64,000 nucleotides of DNA from Roseospirillum parvum (GCF_900100455.1 NZ_FNCV01000001.1:100764-164763); one strand, 5' to 3'. Numbered from the stretch's first letter, positions 1 to 8,006 are shown. Numbers and translations: made by a program. The notes: generated by a model not told the origin, from the sequence alone.

Positions 1-1165
1 GCATCACGGCGGCCACCGGGCCGAAGGTTTCCTCGCGGTGGATCAGCATCTCGGGGGTGACGTCGGCGAGCACCGTGGGGGCGTAGAAGTGCCCCTTGTC
101 GAGCCCGCCCTCGGTCAGCCGATGGCCGCCGGTCAGCACCCGCGCCCCCTTGGCGCGGGCGTCGTCGACCTGGGCGGCCACCTTCTCGAGCGCCCGCTGG
201 TTGACCAGGGGGCCGATCTGTACCCCCTCGGTCAGTCCGCTGCCGGCCTTCATCTTGGCCACCCGGGCGGTCATGGTGTCGAGGAACGCCTGATAGCCCG
301 GGCGCTGCACATAGATGCGGTTGGGCGAGATGCAGGCCTGCCCGGTGTTGAGGAACTTGACCAGGGTGGCGCCCTTGGCGGCGTGGGCCGGGTCGGCGTC
401 GGCGAAGACGATGAACGGGGCGTGCCCGCCCAGCTCCATGGAAACCCGCTTCATCTGCCGCGCCGCCTGCTCGGCGATCATCTTGCCGACCGCGGTCGAG
501 CCGGTGAAGGTGATCTTGCGCACCCGCTTGTCGGTCAGCAGAACCTCGCCCACCGGCCTGGGGTCGGCGGCGGTGACCAGGTTGACCACCCCCGGCGGCA
601 CCCCGGCTTCCTCGAAAAGGCGCATCATGGCGATGGCGGTCAGCGGGGTCGCCTCGGCCGGTTTCAGGACCACCGTGCAGCCGGCGGCCAGGGCCGGGCC
701 GACCTTTCGGGTGATCATCGAGATGGGATAGTTCCACGGGGTGATCGCCGCCACCACCCCGACCGGCTGCTTCAGCACCATGAAGCGCTGGTCGGCGCGG
801 GCGCTGGGGATGGTCTCGCCGTAGACCCGCTTGGCCTCCTCGGCGAACCAGGAGAGGAAGTCGGCCCCGTAGCCGACCTCGGTCCAGGCCGCTTTCAGGG
901 GCTTGCCCTGCTCGCGGCTCATCAGCTCGGCCAGGGCGTCGCGGCGTTCCATCATCAGGGCGTGGGCGCGGGCCAGCACCCCGGCCCGGTGATGGGCGGT
1001 GGTCGCCGCCCAGGCGGGCAGGGCGGCGGCGGCGGCGTCGACGGCGGCCCGGGCGTCCTCGGCCGCGCCATCGGGGACGTCCTCGATCAGGCTGCCGTCG
1101 GCCGGGTTGGTGACCGCGAAGGTGCGACCCGAGGCGGCCGCCGTGAAGGCTCCGTTGATGTACAT
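1..1165 (-). CDS. gabD: NAD(P)-dependent succinate-semialdehyde dehydrogenase family protein, partial
   Basis: Aldehyde dehydrogenase superfamily enzyme, probably oxidising succinate semialdehyde to succinate in the cytoplasm. The frame stays open from an ATG at 1165 to the window edge, about 388 residues. The family is about 480 long, so roughly the last 90 residues lie outside the window. Visible motifs are ITPWNYP (residues 141-147), ELGG with the general base Glu at about 244, and FLNTGQACISPNR with the nucleophile Cys at about 278. The start lies 25 bases downstream of the TelA-family stop on the same strand, so the two may be co-transcribed. The substrate assignment is by family resemblance (GabD-like); a related semialdehyde is possible. 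Confidence 0.85.
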   Translation of the reverse strand, partial: MYINGAFTAAASGRTFAVTNPADGSLIEDVPDGAAEDARAAVDAAAAALPAWAATTAHHRAGVLARAHALMMERRDALAELMSREQGKPLKAAWTEVGYGADFLSWFAEEAKRVYGETIPSARADQRFMVLKQPVGVVAAITPWNYPISMITRKVGPALAAGCTVVLKPAEATPLTAIAMMRLFEEAGVPPGVVNLVTAADPRPVGEVLLTDKRVRKITFTGSTAVGKMIAEQAARQMKRVSMELGGHAPFIVFADADPAHAAKGATLVKFLNTGQACISPNRIYVQRPGYQAFLDTMTARVAKMKAGSGLTEGVQIGPLVNQRALEKVAAQVDDARAKGARVLTGGHRLTEGGLDKGHFYAPTVLADVTPEMLIHREETFGPVAAVM

Positions 1166-1190
1166 GGAAAGGTTCTCGCTTGAGGGGGAA

Positions 1191-2309
1191 TCAGGAAGCT
1201 TCGGGGCCCTGGATCTGGCGCTGGCGCAGCGCGCCTTCCGCCTCGGCCAGGGCTTTTCGGCCCTCGGCGCGGGCGCTGCGGGCCTCGGCGTCCAGGCGGT
1301 CGATGCGGTCCAGGGTGCCGACCAGACTGTCGATGGTCTCGGTGATCGCCGCCACGTCGGCGATGCCCCGGCGCGACTGCCGGTGGGCCGCCTCGACATT
1401 GGCATCGAGCTGCTGGGCCATGGTCTTGAGCTGGGCGTTGGTGAACTCGGTCATGGCGTCGAGCGCCGCCAGCCCCACCTTCTGGCGCATCTGCTCGACA
1501 TGGATCAGCATGGTCGACTTCCAGGCCGGGATGGCATGGGCGATGGCCATGCGCAATTCCTCGATCAGGGTGATGCCGGTCTGCTGGACCTGCCGGATGG
1601 TCGGCATGGCGGCGTGGGCGATGGCCTTGGACTTTTCGAGGTTCATCACCTTGCGGTCCAGGCGGTCAACGGCGGCCTTGAGGTCGCGCACCCTTTGGGC
1701 GGCCAACTCGGCGTCCGGCTGGTCGGCCCTGGCCCGGGCCTCGGCCTCGGCGGCGGGGATCACCTCGTCGGTGTAATAGGCCAACAGCTCGTGGCCGGCG
1801 GCGATGTGCAGGGACAATTCGCGGAAGGTTTCCAGGTTTTCCTCGAACAGGCGGTCGAGCAGGGCGATGCCCAGGCCCACCTCGTCGACCCGGTCCTCCA
1901 ACTCGCCGGCGATGGCGTCGATGCGCTGGCGGGCCGAGCGGAAGCTGTCGGCGAAGCGGCCCACCTCGCGCCGGGCGTCGAAGAACAGGCGGTTGAGCAG
2001 CCCGCCGCCCTTCAGGCGCTCCGGATCGAGGCCGCCGGCCACCTGACGCAATTCGGAGAGCTTGTCGTGCATCGGCCCCAGGTCGCGGCCCAGCACCTGA
2101 TCGAGCACCGAATCGGCGAAGGCGCCGACCCGCTGCTCGCTGGCCGAGCCGAAGTCGAGCACGCTGTTGGCCGAGGTCAGGTCGATGCCGGCCTTGATTT
2201 CCTCGATGCGGGCCCGCTCGGCGTCGTCCGGGGTGTTGGGACGGCCTTCCAGCGAGGTGATCGCCCGCTCGACAGCGGAGGCGGGGGGATGCGCGGGATC
2301 GAGGGACAT
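1191..2309 (-). CDS. Toxic anion resistance protein, TelA/KlaA family
   Basis: A 372-residue soluble, mostly helical protein of the TelA/KlaA family (PF05816). The family was named for plasmid tellurite resistance; the chromosomal role is not settled and is often linked to envelope stress. The C-terminal half carries the family-like stretch around IPAWKSTM (260-267) followed by VEQMRQKVGL, with long charged helices before and after. No signal peptide or membrane segment is seen. The ATG at 2309 has a GGAGG ribosome-binding site four bases upstream. It precedes the aldehyde dehydrogenase gene on the same strand. A five-copy 16-bp tandem repeat lies 40-118 bases upstream of its start. Confidence 0.85.
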   Translation of the reverse strand: MSLDPAHPPASAVERAITSLEGRPNTPDDAERARIEEIKAGIDLTSANSVLDFGSASEQRVGAFADSVLDQVLGRDLGPMHDKLSELRQVAGGLDPERLKGGGLLNRLFFDARREVGRFADSFRSARQRIDAIAGELEDRVDEVGLGIALLDRLFEENLETFRELSLHIAAGHELLAYYTDEVIPAAEAEARARADQPDAELAAQRVRDLKAAVDRLDRKVMNLEKSKAIAHAAMPTIRQVQQTGITLIEELRMAIAHAIPAWKSTMLIHVEQMRQKVGLAALDAMTEFTNAQLKTMAQQLDANVEAAHRQSRRGIADVAAITETIDSLVGTLDRIDRLDAEARSARAEGRKALAEAEGALRQRQIQGPEAS

Positions 2310-2348
2310 GACGCCTCCGGGGCCAGAAGGGCGGGGGGAGAGAAGGGC

Positions 2349-2427
2349 CGGACCAAGTTAGGCCCGGACCAAGTTAGGCCCGGACCAAGTTAGGCCCGGA
2401 CCAAGTTAGGCCCGGACCAAATTAGGC
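2349..2427. repeat. 16-bp tandem repeat, five copies, between divergent genes
   Basis: Four exact head-to-tail copies of CGGACCAAGTTAGGCC (starting at 2349, 2365, 2381 and 2397) and a fifth, 15-base copy with one change (2413-2427). The array lies between the divergent TelA-family gene (start 2309) and the first TauE/SafE gene (start 2549). A 16-base period is not a codon multiple, so it is not coding. It could be a set of regulator sites or replication-slippage DNA; nothing in the sequence decides. Confidence 0.9.
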
Positions 2428-2490
2428 AAGGTGGGGTTCGGCATCAAGCCGCGCCGGACCACCCGGACGTGGCATGTCAGGGGTCGCGGC

Positions 2491-2517
2491 TTGCATATTA
2501 ATACTATGAAATATAAA
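2491..2517 (+). promoter_or_regulatory. Promoter with overlapping palindromic operator, first TauE gene
   Basis: TTGCAT (2491-2496) and TATAAA (2512-2517) resemble -35 and -10 boxes with a short 15-base gap. Between and across them lies an imperfect inverted repeat, ATATTA-N8-AAATAT (2495-2514). The same arrangement recurs in front of the second TauE gene with a perfect palindrome. The region is strikingly AT-rich against the surrounding DNA. This is a degenerate match to the ATTC-N8-GAAT site that I recall for SqrR/BigR-type sulfide-responsive ArsR repressors. Confidence 0.5.
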
Positions 2518-2548
2518 ACGGAGGTCCACCCGGGCAGGATCGCGACCG

Positions 2549-3469
2549 ATGCAAAGCTATCTTCCCATCGCCGAGATGTCGGTGAACGTCCTGCTCGTTC
2601 TGGGCATGGGCGGCGCCATCGGGCTGCTCTCCGGGCTGTTCGGGGTGGGCGGCGGTTTCCTGATGACGCCGCTTTTGATGTTCATCGGCATTCCGCCGGC
2701 GGTGGCGGTGGGCACCGGGGCCAACCAGATCGTCGCCTCATCGGTGTCGGGGGTGCTGGCCCACTGGCGGCGCGGCAACGTCGATCTGAAGATGGGCGTG
2801 GTGCTGCTGCTCGGCGGGCTGGTCGGCTCCGGCTTCGGGGTGCTGCTGTTCCGCTTCCTGCGCGGACTGGGCCAGATCGATCTGGCCATTTCGCTGTGCT
2901 ACGTGGTGTTCCTCGGCATCATCGGCGGGCTGATGTTCGTCGAAAGCCTGAATGCCCTGCTGAAAAGCCGCCGGCCGCGCAAGCCGCAGCCGGAGAGCCA
3001 CCGGCGGGGCTGGATCCACGCCCTGCCCTTCAAGATGCGCTTCCGCAAGTCGAAGCTTTACATCAGCGCCCTGCTGCCCTTCGGGGTGGGGCTGCTGGTC
3101 GGGGTGCTGTCGGCCATCATGGGCGTCGGCGGCGGCTTCGTGATGGTGCCGGCGATGATCTACCTGCTCGGCATGCCGACCCAGGTGGTGGTCGGCACCT
3201 CGCTGTTCCAGATCATCTTCGTCACCGCCAACACCACCTTCCTGCAATCGCTGATGAACCAGACGGTGGACGTGGTGCTGGCCCTGCTGCTGCTGGTCGG
3301 GGCGGTGATCGGCGCCCAGGTGGGAGCCAAGGCGGGGGCCAAGCTGAAGGGCGAGCAGTTGCGGGTGCTGCTGGCCCTCATGGTGCTGGTGGTGTGCTTC
3401 AAGCTGGGCCTTGATTTGATGCTTGAGCCCGACGACCTGTACAGCGTGACCCGCCTGCGCGCCGACTGA
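2549..3469 (+). CDS. TauE/SafE family sulfur-compound exporter, copy 1
   Basis: A 306-residue inner-membrane protein of the TauE/SafE family (PF01925), whose members export sulfite, sulfoacetate or related sulfur compounds. It shows the internal duplication typical of the family: FGVGGG at 31-36 and MGVGGG at 191-196, each opening a block of hydrophobic segments. A charged loop (about 139-170) separates the halves. The ATG at 2549 has AGGA nine bases upstream. The next gene is a close paralogue with the same N-terminal motif (YLPIAEMSVN), so this is a tandem duplication, and each copy keeps its own promoter/operator. The transported substrate cannot be read from sequence. Confidence 0.9.
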   Translation: MQSYLPIAEMSVNVLLVLGMGGAIGLLSGLFGVGGGFLMTPLLMFIGIPPAVAVGTGANQIVASSVSGVLAHWRRGNVDLKMGVVLLLGGLVGSGFGVLLFRFLRGLGQIDLAISLCYVVFLGIIGGLMFVESLNALLKSRRPRKPQPESHRRGWIHALPFKMRFRKSKLYISALLPFGVGLLVGVLSAIMGVGGGFVMVPAMIYLLGMPTQVVVGTSLFQIIFVTANTTFLQSLMNQTVDVVLALLLLVGAVIGAQVGAKAGAKLKGEQLRVLLALMVLVVCFKLGLDLMLEPDDLYSVTRLRAD

Positions 3470-3508
3470 TTCCGGCCCGTCCGGCCCTCCCCACTCGCCA
3501 GCCGAGTC

Positions 3509-3535
3509 TTGCATATTCATTGAGTCGAATATACA
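3509..3535 (+). promoter_or_regulatory. Promoter with perfect palindromic operator, second TauE gene
   Basis: TTGCAT (3509-3514) and TATACA (3530-3535) flank and overlap a perfect inverted repeat, ATATTC-N8-GAATAT (3513-3532). Its core is ATTC-N8-GAAT, which matches the site I recall for SqrR-type persulfide-sensing repressors. The element would block the promoter when bound. It is a duplicate of the signal at 2491-2517. The regulator gene itself is not in the window, so the link is inference. Confidence 0.55.
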
Positions 3536-3570
3536 ACGTATGGCAGGCTGGCCCGGGATCATCCCCCTTC

Positions 3571-4500
3571 ATGCAGATCTACCTTCCCATCGCCGAAATG
3601 TCGGTCAATGTCCTGCTGATCCTCGGCATGGGCGGTGGCGTGGGGTTCCTGTCCGGATTGTTCGGGGTGGGCGGCGGTTTTCTGATGACGCCGCTGCTCA
3701 TCTTCATCGGCGTGCCGCCGGCGGTGGCGGTGGGCACCGAGGCCAACCAGATCGTCGCCTCCTCGGTGTCGGGGGTGCTGGCCCACTGGCGGCGCGGCAA
3801 CGTCGACCTGAAGATGGGCACGGTGCTGCTGCTCGGCGGTCTGGTCGGCTCGGGGCTGGGCGTGGTGCTGTTCCGCTTCCTGCGTGGGCTGGGCCAGATC
3901 GATCTGGCCATTTCGCTGTCCTACGTGGTCTTTCTGGGCATCATCGGCGGGCTGATGTTCGTCGAAAGCCTGAACACCCTGTTCCGCAGCCGACGGCCGC
4001 GCAAAAGCGCCAAGGCCAAGGGCTCAGGGGGCCGCCACAACTGGATTCACGGCCTGCCGTTCAAGATGCGGTTCCGCAAATCCAAGCTGTACATCAGCGC
4101 CATCCTGCCCTTCGCGGTGGGCCTGCTGGTCGGCGTGCTGGCCGCCATCATGGGTGTCGGCGGCGGTTTCGTGATGGTGCCGGCGATGATCTACCTGCTG
4201 GGGATGCCGACCCAGGTGGTGGTCGGCACCTCGCTGTTCCAGATCATTTTCGTCACCGCCAACACCACCTTCCTGCAGGCCTTCCTGAACCAGACGGTGG
4301 ACGTGGTGCTGTCGCTGCTGCTGCTCACCGGGGCGGTGATCGGGGCCCAGGTGGGGGCCAAGGCGGGGGCCCGGCTGAAGGGCGAGCAGCTGCGCATCCT
4401 GCTGGCCTTGATGGTGCTCGCCGTGTGCGCCAAGCTGGGCCTGGATCTGGTTCTCAGGCCCGACGACCTGTTCGGGCTGGCGCGGGGAGGAGGGCATTGA
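3571..4500 (+). CDS. TauE/SafE family sulfur-compound exporter, copy 2
   Basis: A 309-residue multi-pass inner-membrane protein, very similar along its length to the preceding TauE/SafE protein, with the same two VGGGF motifs and the same central basic loop (slightly longer, RKSAKAKGSGGRH). I chose the ATG at 3571 because it aligns with the start of copy 1 (MQIYLPIAEMSVN against MQSYLPIAEMSVN). An in-frame TTG at 3520 lies inside the operator and is unlikely. No strong Shine-Dalgarno is visible. The stop overlaps the start of the Alph_Pro_TM gene (ATGA), so the two are translationally coupled. It probably exports a sulfur oxyanion. Confidence 0.9.
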   Translation: MQIYLPIAEMSVNVLLILGMGGGVGFLSGLFGVGGGFLMTPLLIFIGVPPAVAVGTEANQIVASSVSGVLAHWRRGNVDLKMGTVLLLGGLVGSGLGVVLFRFLRGLGQIDLAISLSYVVFLGIIGGLMFVESLNTLFRSRRPRKSAKAKGSGGRHNWIHGLPFKMRFRKSKLYISAILPFAVGLLVGVLAAIMGVGGGFVMVPAMIYLLGMPTQVVVGTSLFQIIFVTANTTFLQAFLNQTVDVVLSLLLLTGAVIGAQVGAKAGARLKGEQLRILLALMVLAVCAKLGLDLVLRPDDLFGLARGGGH

Positions 4501-5267
4501 TGGTGTGGCGTGCCGCCGTTGCCCGGGCCGCCCTCGGCGCGCTGCTGCTGCTGGCCCTGCTGGCCGCGCCGGCGCGGGCCCAGACCCAGCCCCTGGTGGC
4601 TGATCTGTCGAAGCATCTGGTGGCCATCACCACCGGCTTTTCCGGTACCGACGTGCTGCTCTTCGGGGCCACCGACGGGCCCGGCGACATCGTGCTGGTG
4701 GTGCGCGGGCCACCCGGGCGCGAGGTGGTGCGGCGCAAGGACCGGGCCGGCATCATCTGGGTCAACGCCGACAGCGTCGATTTCGAGGACGTGCCCGCCT
4801 TCTACTGGCTGGCCACCAGCCGGCCGCTGGACGAGTTCGCCAACCCGGCGGTGCTCGAGCGCCACCAGATCGGCACCGGCAACCTGCGCCTGCCGGTGGC
4901 CGACTTCGCCGAGATCCCGCCCCAGACCCGAACCGACTTCGCCCGCGCCCTGGTCCGCCTGAAGACCGCCGAGGGCCTCTATGGCGAGGAGCAGGGGGTG
5001 GTGCGCCAACTGGCCAACCGGCTGTTCCGGGCCGAGTTGCATTTCCCCTCCAACGTGCCGGTCGGCACCTACATGGTCGAGGTCTACCTGATCCGCGAGG
5101 GCGAGGTGGTGAGCGCCGAGATCACCCCGCTGATCATCTCCAAGGTCGGTGTCGGGGCCGACATCTACGACTTCGCCCACAACCAGCCGGCCCTCTACGG
5201 CATCGCCGCGATCATCGTCGCGGTGGCCGCCGGCTGGCTGGCCGGGGTCGCCTTCCGCAAGTCCTGA
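4500..5267 (+). CDS. Alph_Pro_TM family membrane-anchored protein (TIGR02186-like)
   Basis: 255 residues: an N-terminal signal peptide (hydrophobic stretch ending APARAQ at about residue 24), a periplasmic domain of about 200 residues and one C-terminal membrane helix (about 228-250) with a short RKS tail. This matches the alphaproteobacterial Alph_Pro_TM family (PF09608), of unknown function and commonly found next to TauE/SafE exporters. The start overlaps the stop of TauE copy 2 by ATGA, which sets the start. The tight coupling suggests it is an accessory periplasmic partner of the exporter; that is inference. Confidence 0.8.
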   Translation: MVWRAAVARAALGALLLLALLAAPARAQTQPLVADLSKHLVAITTGFSGTDVLLFGATDGPGDIVLVVRGPPGREVVRRKDRAGIIWVNADSVDFEDVPAFYWLATSRPLDEFANPAVLERHQIGTGNLRLPVADFAEIPPQTRTDFARALVRLKTAEGLYGEEQGVVRQLANRLFRAELHFPSNVPVGTYMVEVYLIREGEVVSAEITPLIISKVGVGADIYDFAHNQPALYGIAAIIVAVAAGWLAGVAFRKS

Positions 5268-5315
5268 TCCCATATCAATGCCTTCCGCCACGGCCTTTTT
5301 TCGAGGTGCCGCCCG

Positions 5316-5798
5316 ATGAGCGTCGATGACAAACCCGCACCGCGGACCTTTCTGGTGGTGGTCGATGACAGCGACGAGATGCGCGCCGCCCTTTCGTTCG
5401 CCTGCCGCCGGGCCCGGCGCACCGGCGGCCGGGTGGCGCTGCTGACGGTCATCGGCCAGGCCGAGTTCCACCACTTCTCGGCCATCGGCAACCTGATGAA
5501 CGAAGAGGCGCGCGAGGAAGCCGAACACCGCCTGAACCGTCTGGCCGCCGAGGTCCACCAGATGAGTGGCCAGATGCCGGTCCTCTTCCTGCGCGAGGGC
5601 AAGCCGGAAGAGGAACTGCTCGCCCTGATCGAGGAGGAGCCCACGATCTCCATCCTGGTGCTGGCCGCCAGCACCAGCAGCAAGGGGCCGGGGCCGTTGG
5701 TCTCGGCCCTGGCCGGACGGCTGAGCGGCCGCCTGCACATTCCCGTCACCATCGTGCCCGGCGATCTCGCGGACGCCGAGATTGACCGTCTGGCGTAA
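5316..5798 (+). CDS. Universal stress protein, UspA family
   Basis: A 160-residue cytoplasmic protein with a single Usp domain. An N-terminal strand reads FLVVVDDSDEMRAAL, with the acidic residue expected at the nucleotide pocket. The C-terminal part holds LVLAASTSSKGPGPLVSALAGRLSGRLHIPVTIVPG, in place of the usual G-x2-G-x9-GS/T nucleotide motif. The ATG at 5316 is preceded by GAGGTG. It is followed on the same strand by the NifU-like gene, a pairing common in alphaproteobacteria. Whether it binds ATP cannot be decided because the phosphate loop is only partly conserved. Confidence 0.85.
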   Translation: MSVDDKPAPRTFLVVVDDSDEMRAALSFACRRARRTGGRVALLTVIGQAEFHHFSAIGNLMNEEAREEAEHRLNRLAAEVHQMSGQMPVLFLREGKPEEELLALIEEEPTISILVLAASTSSKGPGPLVSALAGRLSGRLHIPVTIVPGDLADAEIDRLA

Positions 5799-5819
5799 GG
5801 CTGGTTGACCTGACGGAGC

Positions 5820-5850
5820 TTGACCCACCCGGCCGGGAAGCGCATATATC
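5820..5850 (+). promoter_or_regulatory. Possible sigma-70 promoter for the NifU-like gene
   Basis: TTGACC (5820-5825) and TATATC (5845-5850) with a 19-base gap, 37 bases before the NifU-like start. The spacing is longer than ideal, so the call is weak. Confidence 0.25.
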
Positions 5851-5886
5851 CGACCGTGCTTGTCTGAATTAGTTGGGAACCCGCCG

Positions 5887-6438
5887 ATGTTCATCGAGAC
5901 CGAGACCACCCCCAATCCGGCCAGCCTGAAGTTCCTGCCCCACCGCCCGGTGCTGCCCGGCGGGGCGTTGGACTTCGCCGAACCCGCGGCGGCGGCGGCC
6001 TCGCCGCTGGCCCGCGCCCTGTTCGAGGTCGAGGGCGTGGCCGGGGTGTTCCTGGGCGACGACTTCATCACCGTGACCAAGCAGCCGGCGGCCGACTGGT
6101 CGAGCCTCAAGCCGCTCGTCCTGGGGGCGGTGATGCATCACTTCACCGCCGGCCTGCCGGTGGTCGAGGAAGGCGCCGCCGGGGCCGAATCAGGGGGCGA
6201 CCAAAGCGACCCTGTGGTTGCTCAGATCGTCGAATTGCTCGAAAGCCGGGTGCGGCCGGTGGTCGCCCAGGATGGCGGCGACATCGTCTTCCGCGATTTT
6301 CGCGAAGGTGTGGTATTTTTGCACATGCGTGGCTCGTGCGCCGGCTGTCCCAGTTCCACCGCCACCTTGAAGCACGGCATCGAGAACCTTCTGCGCCACT
6401 TCATCCCCCAGGTGAAGGGGGTTCAGGCGGTCAATTGA
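5887..6438 (+). CDS. NifU-like Fe-S cluster scaffold/carrier protein (Nfu type)
   Basis: 183 residues in two domains. The N-terminal Nfu_N domain (about 1-88) opens with the family signature FIETETTPNPASLKFLP. The C-terminal NifU-like domain (about 107-180) carries the cluster-binding CAGC (Cys 151 and 154). It acts in the cytoplasm, transferring Fe-S clusters to target proteins. The ATG at 5887 has GGGAA six bases upstream and aligns with the conserved MFIETE start. A 9-bp stem hairpin follows the gene at 6493-6514. It lies downstream of a Usp gene, as in many alphaproteobacteria. Confidence 0.92.
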   Translation: MFIETETTPNPASLKFLPHRPVLPGGALDFAEPAAAAASPLARALFEVEGVAGVFLGDDFITVTKQPAADWSSLKPLVLGAVMHHFTAGLPVVEEGAAGAESGGDQSDPVVAQIVELLESRVRPVVAQDGGDIVFRDFREGVVFLHMRGSCAGCPSSTATLKHGIENLLRHFIPQVKGVQAVN

Positions 6439-6787
6439 GCCCCGCCGGGCCGCCCGGGTTTCATAAAATTTTCAACGGCTTCTCGAGACGGCCCGAAAAT
6501 CAAAGGATTTTCGGTGGGTTGACCGATTCCGCCCCCGCCGGCATAGTCCGCCGGTCGCCTCAAAACCGCCACCGTTGGCTGGCATCACGGCTCCGCCCGA
6601 CCTGGACCCGACCTGGAAACGGCCGGCTGGAGCGTCCTATCAAAGGGCGGAAAGCGGCGCGACGCCTCTCCGGTTCAACCGGCGGGCGTCCTTACAAGGT
6701 CACGAGCACCCGAGTTCCAGACGGCCCCGTTTTGAAAAGTGGCCCATTCGGATTGAACGCGGCCCCTTCGATAAAGAGGTTCTTGGA
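6439..6787. other. Gene-free stretch between nifU-like and glucosaminidase genes
   Basis: A 349-base stretch. It holds the hairpin at 6493-6514 and the ribosome-binding site AAGAGG (6774-6779) of the next gene. Open frames across it lack homologous-looking sequence. I see no RNA gene or repeat here. Confidence 0.6.
6493..6514 (+). terminator. Hairpin, candidate terminator of the NifU-like gene
   Basis: A perfect 9-bp stem, CCGAAAATC (6493-6501) with GATTTTCGG (6506-6514), and a 4-base loop (AAAG). It lies 55 bases after the NifU-like stop. No U-run follows, so it may be a weak or Rho-assisted terminator or an mRNA-stabilising structure. Confidence 0.4.
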
Positions 6788-7801
6788 ATGAGCGCCTTCA
6801 CCCGTCCTGCTCCCCGCCGATTCGAATCGGCGGCCCTTGGCCTGTTGGCCGTCGCCGTGCTGGGGCTGTACGCCAGCGCCCTGCCCGGTCATCTGGCCAA
6901 GATGGGGGCCGGTGCTCAGCGCCCGGTGGCCCTCGACCTTGCGGCCCACCCCGACATCGCCGCGCCGCCGCCGGCCAAGCCCCTGGTCATGGATGGCCGC
7001 ATCACCGCCGCCGAACTGCGGCGTCACTTCCTGGCCGTCGGCTACACCCTGAACGAGGTGCGCCAGGGCAGTGGTGACGTGCCGCGCCTGTTCGTCGATC
7101 AGGTGCCGCCCGACCTCAAGGGCATGAATGACATCCAGTTGCGCAAGTCGCTGTTCTTCCGCCTGACCCTGCCCCTGGTGCTGCGCGTCAACGAGGAGAT
7201 CGCGGTCGAGCGCGGTCGTCTGCTCGATCTGGCCCAGCGCCTCGATCAGGGCGGCGAACTGGCGGCGGCCGACCGCGTCTGGCTCAAACGGCTGGCCGGC
7301 AAGTACGGCCTGAAGGCCGAGGGCGGCAAGATCGACATGGCCGAGCTCAAGAAGCGGGTCGACGGCATTCCCCCCTCGCTGGCCCTGGCCCAGGCGGCCG
7401 AGGAAAGCGGTTGGGGAACCTCGCGCTTCGCCCGCCAGGGCAACGCCCTGTTCGGCCAGTGGACGATGGACGAGGAAGCCGGTCTGGTCCCGGCCGACCG
7501 CCCGGACGGGGCCAGCCACGCCGTGCGCGCCTTCCCGTCGCTGCTGCACGGGGTCGAGGCCTACATGCGCAACCTCAACACCCACGCCGCTTATCGCGGC
7601 TTCCGCGACCGCCGGGCGGTGCTGCGCGAAACCGCCAGCCGGCTGGACGGCTACCAGTTGGCCGGCACCCTGACCAGCTACTCCGAACGCGGCCAGGAAT
7701 ACGTCGAGACCCTGCGCACCATCATCTCGGCCAACGAACTCAAGACCCTCGACCACGCCTGGCTGGGCGAAGTCACCGACCAACTCGCCGCCCGCCTGTA
7801 G
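6788..7801 (+). CDS. Bax-type glucosaminidase domain protein
   Basis: 337 residues: an N-terminal membrane anchor (about 14-33), a linker, and a C-terminal glucosaminidase domain (PF01832, about 190-325) of the Bax type. These enzymes cleave the glycan strand of peptidoglycan. The catalytic Glu is in ALAQAAEESGWGTSRF (Glu 205 or 206), followed by the conserved GNALFGQW. It acts in the periplasm, tethered to the inner membrane. The ATG at 6788 has AAGAGG eight bases upstream; a longer in-frame extension to 6575 lacks such a site. The gene converges on the lipoprotein hydrolase, with a bidirectional terminator between. Confidence 0.85.
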   Translation: MSAFTRPAPRRFESAALGLLAVAVLGLYASALPGHLAKMGAGAQRPVALDLAAHPDIAAPPPAKPLVMDGRITAAELRRHFLAVGYTLNEVRQGSGDVPRLFVDQVPPDLKGMNDIQLRKSLFFRLTLPLVLRVNEEIAVERGRLLDLAQRLDQGGELAAADRVWLKRLAGKYGLKAEGGKIDMAELKKRVDGIPPSLALAQAAEESGWGTSRFARQGNALFGQWTMDEEAGLVPADRPDGASHAVRAFPSLLHGVEAYMRNLNTHAAYRGFRDRRAVLRETASRLDGYQLAGTLTSYSERGQEYVETLRTIISANELKTLDHAWLGEVTDQLAARL

Positions 7802-7819
7802 GGCTGCGGTGGGCGATGG

Positions 7820-8000
7820 CAAGGGGGCGCCGCCCCCTTGACCCCCGCCGGGGGGACCAGGGGCCCCCCCGGACCCCCGCCGTGACTTAAAACCCCACCC
7901 AGGGGGGCAAGCCCCCCTGGGTGGGGTTTTGATTCAGGGTGGGGTCTGGGGAGGCCTCCCGGCCTCCCCAGCGGGGATCAAAGGGGCAGCGCCCCTTTGC
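7820..8000. repeat. Composite intergenic palindromic repeat, copy 1
   Basis: A 181-bp element between convergent genes, built from successive hairpins: outer stem 7820-7840 (10 bp, arms of CAAGGGGGCG), core stem 7889-7930 (20 bp), then stems 7948-7969 (9 bp) and 7979-7999 (9 bp). The left flank (7820-7888) and right flank (7931-8000) are almost base-for-base the same as in the copy at 14948-15150, but the core palindrome is entirely different. Confidence 0.85.
7889..7930. terminator. Bidirectional intrinsic terminator, perfect 20-bp stem
   Basis: AAAACCCCACCCAGGGGGGC (7889-7908) pairs perfectly with 7911-7930 around a 2-base loop. It has A4 at the left and T4 at the right, so it can terminate transcription from either side. 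It lies between the Bax-type gene (ending 7801, plus) and the hydrolase gene (ending 8007, minus). Confidence 0.8.
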
Positions 8001-8006
8001 CGCCGC

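Noticed and set aside
2349..2427. Tandem repeats as plasmid-like iterons or an origin
   Set aside because: No rep gene, DnaA boxes or AT-rich unwinding region beside them.
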